A stretch of 9,063 nt of DNA from Desulfobacterales bacterium (GTDB lineage Bacteria > Desulfobacterota > Desulfobacteria > Desulfobacterales > JAFDCJ01), in contig CP070771.1 of assembly GCA_020345785.1 (NCBI GenBank), forward strand, positions 6,897,826-6,906,888. Reading direction: 5' to 3'. Shown piece by piece: positions 5,064 through 9,063 of the stretch. The notes beneath the pieces are model-generated. The model saw nothing but the letters and a program-made list of their open reading frames with translations. It made no database searches and was not told the origin of the DNA. Positions within the stretch are counted from its first letter, which is position 1. Each line of letters begins with the position of its first letter. Both the position numbers and the translations under genes were made by a program.

Positions 5064-6080
5064 ATGACCTCCAAGGGATTCATGGCCGAGCTGGAGAAAT
5101 GCGAGCTTTGCGAGCATCGCTGCCGGGCTAATCGATTGAAAGGCGAAACCGGCGTTTGCAAAGCAACCCTGCCGATTGTGGCTTCAGCCACCTTACATCC
5201 GGCGCCGCCGGAAAGCTACACGGTATTTATGGCCGGGTGTAATTTCAAGTGCTTGCATTGCCAGAACTGGACGATTTCTCAATATCCGGACAATGGTTTC
5301 AGGCAGCGAGGATATATTGAACCGCAAGCATTGGCTGCGGAGTGCATCCGTCGACTCTCATCAACGCCCGCCAAACTGATGGGAGCCGACCGCATTTTCT
5401 TTTCAGGCGGTGAGCCAGGTATTCATCTGCCGTACATTGAACGCGTCGTCGCAGAGGCCCGAAAGCTTAATCCCCGGGTCAGAGTAAATTTTGACACCAA
5501 CGGCTATCTGACCGAAAACAGTTTTGCCAGAGTTTTGCAGTTTACCACCTCCATCACCTACGACTTAAAGGCCTATCAGGATGAAAATCATCTGGCGTTG
5601 ACCGGAGCAAAATCACCGCCTGTGTTAAGAAACGCCGAGTACCTTGGACGTCATGCCAAAGACAAACTCTGGGAATATCGAATCGTGGTCATACCCCGAA
5701 TCAACGAATCTGAGATCAAACGGTTAACCGATTTCATCGCATCCATTGATCCCGGTCTCCCGGTCAACTTTCTGGCATTTCGTCCCAATTATGTTCTCGA
5801 AAGGCATCCCGGTGCAACGGCCGTCTTGATGGAAAGTTGTCTTGAAATTGCAAAGACATCCGGTTTGCAAAACGCTTACTGGTCGGGCTATACGGGAATA
5901 CCGGGTGCGGTTGCCAGCGTTGAAAACACAATTAGGGACAAATACACGTCTGAACAATCTCGGCTTGCCGGTTCATATGCGTTTTACGCGGGCTGCCGAA
6001 CCCATCCGAGAAGCTGTTCAGCCTGTCAGACGAATCAAAACTGTCAGGTGAAGAAGTATATTCCGAAAATTTCAACTTGA
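5064..6080 (+). CDS. Radical SAM protein, PflA-like group, with N- and C-terminal cysteine clusters
   Basis: The 338-residue product is a radical SAM enzyme. The SAM-cluster motif C-x3-C-x2-C is at 59-66 (GCNFKCLHCQN), followed by the SAM-binding GGEP (115-118), DTNG (144-147) and YDLKAY (166-171). The N-terminus carries C-x2-C-x3-C (13-20) and GETGVCK with Cys32, a pattern shared with PflA/PflX-like proteins (COG1180/COG1313). The C-terminus adds four cysteines at 311, 318, 321 and 327 (C-x6-C-x2-C-x5-C), which could bind an auxiliary Fe-S cluster. The substrate is unknown. No glycyl radical enzyme lies in the window, so a pyruvate formate-lyase activase role is unsupported. The start is uncertain: ATG 5064 has no clear Shine-Dalgarno, while in-frame ATG 5082 follows AAGGGA (5073-5078). 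The stop codon overlaps the next start, so the enzyme is probably made together with the glycosyltransferase. Confidence 0.85.
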   Translation: MTSKGFMAELEKCELCEHRCRANRLKGETGVCKATLPIVASATLHPAPPESYTVFMAGCNFKCLHCQNWTISQYPDNGFRQRGYIEPQALAAECIRRLSSTPAKLMGADRIFFSGGEPGIHLPYIERVVAEARKLNPRVRVNFDTNGYLTENSFARVLQFTTSITYDLKAYQDENHLALTGAKSPPVLRNAEYLGRHAKDKLWEYRIVVIPRINESEIKRLTDFIASIDPGLPVNFLAFRPNYVLERHPGATAVLMESCLEIAKTSGLQNAYWSGYTGIPGAVASVENTIRDKYTSEQSRLAGSYAFYAGCRTHPRSCSACQTNQNCQVKKYIPKIST

Positions 6081-7684
6081 TGAACGATAAGATTAAAAAA
6101 CCGGCAGTGAATATTGATCCGGCGTTTGTCCTGGTTATGGTGATCGGATCGGCTGCCTGCCTGTTTCGACTCGGAGCGGCCGATTTGGATATCGACGAAT
6201 CCTTTACGGCGCTGGTTGTCGATGGCGGTTTCGGGCAGATAATGGAGTCGGTTAAAGCGGCATCCACGCCGCCGCTCTATTTTTACCTGCTGTGGGGATG
6301 GCAGAAAATTTTCGGTGCCGCTCCGGTTGCCTTGAGATTGTTTTCGGTTGCCATCGGTCTGGCCTGCCTGGCGGCGATTTACTTTACAACCCGTTCAATC
6401 ATCAACCGATCGGCGGCCCGCTGGAGTGCATTTTTCATGGCAACAAGCCCTCTGTGGCTTTTCCGCGCCAGAGATGTCCGAATGTATTCTCTAGTCGCCC
6501 TTCTGGCATTAATGGCACTGGCAGCGTTGTATCGGGCCTTTTTGCGAAACCGCTTGCCTGACTGGATCATTGTCATCCTGGTCTTTGCCGTCGGCTGCTA
6601 CACGCACAATGTGCTGGTATTCCTGCTGCCGGTTATACTCATGCCCTTTGTGACGCCGGCCTTAAAGGATCGGCGCCTGCCCGCCTTTCTCACCTTTTGC
6701 CTGGTCTGGGGGCTGTGGTTGCCCTGGTTGCCGGTTATCCGGCACCAGGCGGGGTCTGTGGCACTCCAGTGGATCGTGCCGTTTTGGAATGCGCTGCCGC
6801 CGCTGCTTGCCATTCCCAAGAGCCTGTTGGTTTTTGTGCCCGGTTCGCTATATCCGATCATTATGCGCCCGATGCCGCATCAAGCCCGATTTTTAATTGT
6901 GATGGCAATTGGTATCCTTGCGGGCGCCCTTTTTTATGCACTCCGGCCGCTGCCGGACGGCAGACAGCGAATTTCAGGCAAGATGTCGCTGGTCGAGGTG
7001 CGACGGCTTTTGATTATGTTTCTGTTTTGCCCGCTGTTGTTGATGTGGGGATACAGTTATATCGTGCGGCCGATCTACCTGGTCGGCCGCTATGATATCG
7101 TTGCATTGCCGGCATTTTGCATGCTTGCCGGCTGGGGTGTGTCCCGTTGGGTGGAACGGGCGGGACGACCGCGGCACTTGCTGCGGAGCGGAATCGCCGC
7201 CGCTTTACTCGGTATCCTCTGGATTGCAACCCTCGTTCCGTATTTTGACGGTCTGACCAATCCAGGTTTTATTCGCAGCAGCACTGCGGCATCTTTTCTC
7301 GCCGATAAGATGCAACCAGGAGATGCACTGGTTTACCTGGGTTTAAGACGATCAAGTCTTGAATATGCCCTCCGTCGTCACGGAATTACCCCGTCACAAC
7401 AGGGGAGCTTTCCTGCTGAACTGGATCAACACACGGCCTGGATTTCTTTGGAAGATATGATGCAGCGCAGCGATACCCTGCGCCGTGAGGGGCGCATGCT
7501 GGCCGAGTCGCTCCATGAATATGCGATGGCCAGTCACCGGGTATGGATTGCAGCGGCCGGGGACAATCCAATTAATCGGCTCCTGTTGGATGCACTGAAC
7601 GAACTTTTCAATGTAGACGGATCACTAAGTTCTGCTGACCTCGGACTGTATTGTCTGAATCCTATTGATTTAAACCCCAAGTGA
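6080..7684 (+). CDS. GT39/ArnT-like membrane glycosyltransferase
   Basis: The 534-residue product is an integral membrane GT-C-fold glycosyltransferase. About ten or eleven hydrophobic segments span residues 14-388, and a mainly soluble tail (390-534) probably faces the periplasm. After the first segment comes DLDIDESF (36-42), the acidic D-x-D-E loop that binds the polyprenyl-phosphate sugar donor in the PMT/ArnT family. STPPLYFYLLWGW (62-74), RARDVRMYSL (129-138) and YLVGRYDIVALPAF (333-346) are further family blocks. Such enzymes move a lipid-linked sugar onto lipid A, protein or another envelope acceptor. The acceptor here is unknown. ATG 6080 overlaps the upstream TGA (TGATG); a TTG one codon earlier is possible. 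Coupling to a radical SAM gene is unusual and could mean that the two share an envelope-modification task, but this is inference. Confidence 0.85.
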   Translation: MNDKIKKPAVNIDPAFVLVMVIGSAACLFRLGAADLDIDESFTALVVDGGFGQIMESVKAASTPPLYFYLLWGWQKIFGAAPVALRLFSVAIGLACLAAIYFTTRSIINRSAARWSAFFMATSPLWLFRARDVRMYSLVALLALMALAALYRAFLRNRLPDWIIVILVFAVGCYTHNVLVFLLPVILMPFVTPALKDRRLPAFLTFCLVWGLWLPWLPVIRHQAGSVALQWIVPFWNALPPLLAIPKSLLVFVPGSLYPIIMRPMPHQARFLIVMAIGILAGALFYALRPLPDGRQRISGKMSLVEVRRLLIMFLFCPLLLMWGYSYIVRPIYLVGRYDIVALPAFCMLAGWGVSRWVERAGRPRHLLRSGIAAALLGILWIATLVPYFDGLTNPGFIRSSTAASFLADKMQPGDALVYLGLRRSSLEYALRRHGITPSQQGSFPAELDQHTAWISLEDMMQRSDTLRREGRMLAESLHEYAMASHRVWIAAAGDNPINRLLLDALNELFNVDGSLSSADLGLYCLNPIDLNPK

Positions 7685-7728
7685 TTTAAAACCGATGGGG
7701 GGCTTTTAGGCAAAAAGGAAGTATAACC

Positions 7729-8484
7729 ATGCAGGCGCCTTATAAAGAAATTGCCGAATTACTGCTAAAAAAGGGTCAATGTGTGGCCTTGACCGGAGCC
7801 GGCATATCGGCCGAAAGCGGAATACCGACCTTCAGGTCAAAGGGTGGAATGTGGGAAAAATACGACCCCATGGTGTATGCCTCGGCTGAAGTTTTCAGAC
7901 AGGACCCCTCAAAATACTGGACGATTCGGGGAGATTTTATCCGCGGCTACGGCAAATATAAGCCCAACGCCGCCCACTTTGCTCTGGTGGACCTTGAAAA
8001 AATGGGTATTCTGCGGCACGTCATCACCCAGAACATAGACGGACTGCATAAAAGTGCCGGCAGCAAAAGTGTGACCGAAATTCACGGAAGTCTCAGAGAA
8101 ATTTATTGTCTGAAATGCGGCAAAGAGTATCTGGCGCCCCATGTTCCTGAAGGCCTGCCGCCTTACTGTGATTGCGGTGGGGTACTCAAACCGAATACGG
8201 TTTTGTTCGGTGAACAATTGCCCCAGGGAGCTCTGGAAAGGGCCTATCGTGAGTCCTCGACCTGCAGATCGATGCTCGTCATCGGAACCTCAGCGGTTGT
8301 TCAACCGGCGGCCTCCCTGCCCTATGTGGCCAAACAAAGCGGCGCCGCAGTCATAGAGATTAACCCTGAGAAGTCTTTTGCCGGTGCGGACTATTATTGC
8401 GCGGAAAAAGCCGGGGCGGCCCTGCCCGCTATTGTTGCTGAAGTTCAGCAGAACATAAATTCAGCCGAAAACCTCATTCGGTAA
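7729..8484 (+). CDS. cobB: NAD-dependent protein deacylase, sirtuin (CobB-like)
   Basis: This 251-residue sirtuin removes acyl groups from lysines using NAD+, giving nicotinamide and O-acyl-ADP-ribose. All core motifs are present: GAGISAESGIPTFR (23-36), TQNIDGLH (100-107), catalytic His119 in EIHGS, a structural zinc site of C127-x2-C130 and C147-x-C149, GTSAVVQPA (186-194) and NPE (212-214). The zinc loop is compact, with C-x-C in place of the usual C-x2-C. By hand alignment, the Tyr and Arg that make SIRT5 and E. coli CobB accept succinyl-lysine fall on Arg67 and Phe70 here, so deacetylation is more likely than desuccinylation. AAGGAAG (7715-7721) lies seven bases before the ATG. The gene follows the glycosyltransferase by 44 bases and overlaps the opposing shikimate kinase gene at its 3' end. 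Confidence 0.9.
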   Translation: MQAPYKEIAELLLKKGQCVALTGAGISAESGIPTFRSKGGMWEKYDPMVYASAEVFRQDPSKYWTIRGDFIRGYGKYKPNAAHFALVDLEKMGILRHVITQNIDGLHKSAGSKSVTEIHGSLREIYCLKCGKEYLAPHVPEGLPPYCDCGGVLKPNTVLFGEQLPQGALERAYRESSTCRSMLVIGTSAVVQPAASLPYVAKQSGAAVIEINPEKSFAGADYYCAEKAGAALPAIVAEVQQNINSAENLIR

Positions 8485-8989
8485 TGTACCTGGAAATCAA
8501 ATGCCTCAAATCCCGGACTTCTTCGTCGATGCTTTTTTGATCAGTGGCGTAAACAATGTCAGCCGCACCGAAATATTTATCCCTGGATTTTTCCCATATC
8601 ATGCGGATGTCTTCTTCAAGGGTGGTGCCGATGTTTACGCGGGGCCGATCGGCTGCCTTTACGCGCCGAATTAGCTCCTCCAAAGATGCCGTCAGCAAAA
8701 TCAACGGGCCGCTTCCTTTCAATACGTCCATGTTCCACTCATAGCGCACGGTTCCGCCCCCCAGGCAAATGACCGAATTGTCAAGCCTGGCAAAACGTTT
8801 GCAGATTGAATACTCCAGCTCGCGGAAAGCCAGCCATCCCTCCGCCCGGACCAGCTTGTGAAAGGAGTACCCCAACATCCGGTTCATTTCCTGGTCAAGA
8901 TCGTAAAAATCACGTCCGAGGGTTTGCGCCAGACGCTTGCCAATGGTCGTCTTGCCGGAACCAATCATGCCGCAAAAGTAAATATTCAA
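8474..8989 (-). CDS. aroK: Shikimate kinase (AroK-like)
   Basis: The 171-residue product phosphorylates shikimate at the 3-hydroxyl with ATP, a late step on the way to chorismate and aromatic amino acids. The Walker A loop GMIGSGKTT is at 7-15. Shikimate-binding residues are visible as DLD (30-32), FRELE (55-59, Arg56) and GGG (77-79). The mobile lid contributes DRPRV (114-118), and SRDKYF (135-140) holds the Arg that contacts shikimate or ATP near the end. Length is normal for the family. The start is a TTG at 8989-8987; an in-frame TAG lies just upstream and the next ATG (residue 8) would remove the first beta strand, so TTG is the only sensible choice. The Shine-Dalgarno is weak (TTAGG). 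The gene is convergent with the sirtuin gene, overlapping by 11 bases. No other aro genes are in the window. Confidence 0.88.
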   Translation of the reverse strand: MNIYFCGMIGSGKTTIGKRLAQTLGRDFYDLDQEMNRMLGYSFHKLVRAEGWLAFRELEYSICKRFARLDNSVICLGGGTVRYEWNMDVLKGSGPLILLTASLEELIRRVKAADRPRVNIGTTLEEDIRMIWEKSRDKYFGAADIVYATDQKSIDEEVRDLRHLISRYITE

Positions 8990-9033
8990 TGGAAATACCT
9001 AACCCGGACAAGCCGGTTGGAGTGAAACGGAAA

Positions 9034-9049
9034 TCCCGATTTATCGGGG
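9034..9049. repeat. Short hairpin CCCGA-TTTA-TCGGG
   Basis: A five-pair GC-rich stem, CCCGA (9035-9039) with TCGGG (9044-9048), closes a four-base loop; T9034 and G9049 could add a wobble pair. It lies in the 74-base leader upstream of the shikimate kinase gene. On the minus strand only ATTT follows, so terminator activity would be weak. It may also be a dispersed intergenic palindrome. Confidence 0.4.
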
Positions 9050-9063
9050 AACCAAAAAAGAAA

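Noticed and set aside
6697..7095. 132-codon plus-strand reading frame inside the glycosyltransferase gene
   Set aside because: It is an alternative frame of a GC-rich membrane protein gene, and the main frame has clear family motifs throughout.
7675..7706. Possible terminator between the glycosyltransferase and sirtuin genes (CCCCA with TGGGG, then GGCTTTT)
   Set aside because: The stem is only five pairs with a 16-base AT-rich loop and no T run right after it; the 44-base gap suits one transcript better.

Overview
The window reads as accessory-poor chromosomal DNA from a Gram-negative anaerobe, most likely a Desulfobacterota (deltaproteobacterial) sulfate-reducer-like organism. Three things suggest this: a selenocysteine-type OsmC gene, intergenic heptamer and octamer repeat arrays of a kind I associate with that group, and the mix of a radical SAM enzyme, a PaaG-like crotonase and a GT-C glycosyltransferase. 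The taxonomic call is inference. No marker gene, rRNA, tRNA, insertion sequence or CRISPR array is visible.

Layout, left to right. The 5' end of an endonuclease III gene (nth) runs off the left edge on the minus strand. A 240-base spacer filled with short-period repeats, including an inverted pair of octamer arrays, separates it from a small plus-strand gene of the TIGR04076 family. A second spacer carries an inverted pair of heptamer arrays and a good promoter, followed by a LysM protein with a lysozyme-like signature. Next comes an OsmC-family gene interrupted by an in-frame TGA at codon 68. The frame stays open to codon 157, the TGA sits where the family has its peroxidatic cysteine, and a hairpin with a GG loop lies 26 bases downstream. 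I read it as one selenoprotein gene, not a pseudogene. After it come an exported App1-type (DUF2183) phosphatase-like protein and a PaaG-like enoyl-CoA hydratase/isomerase, then a terminator-like inverted repeat.

The right half starts with a palindrome-rich intergenic region. A radical SAM protein of the PflA-like group with extra N- and C-terminal cysteine clusters follows. Its stop codon overlaps the start of a GT39-like membrane glycosyltransferase (TGATG), so the two are probably translationally coupled. A sirtuin (cobB-like) lies 44 bases further on, probably in the same transcript. A minus-strand shikimate kinase (aroK-like) converges on it, and the two genes overlap by 11 bases at their 3' ends.

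Functionally this is a mixed neighbourhood and no single pathway joins the genes. The strongest unusual signal is the Sec-OsmC gene with its SECIS-like hairpin. After it come the inverted short-period repeat arrays around the TIGR04076 gene and the coupled radical SAM/glycosyltransferase pair.
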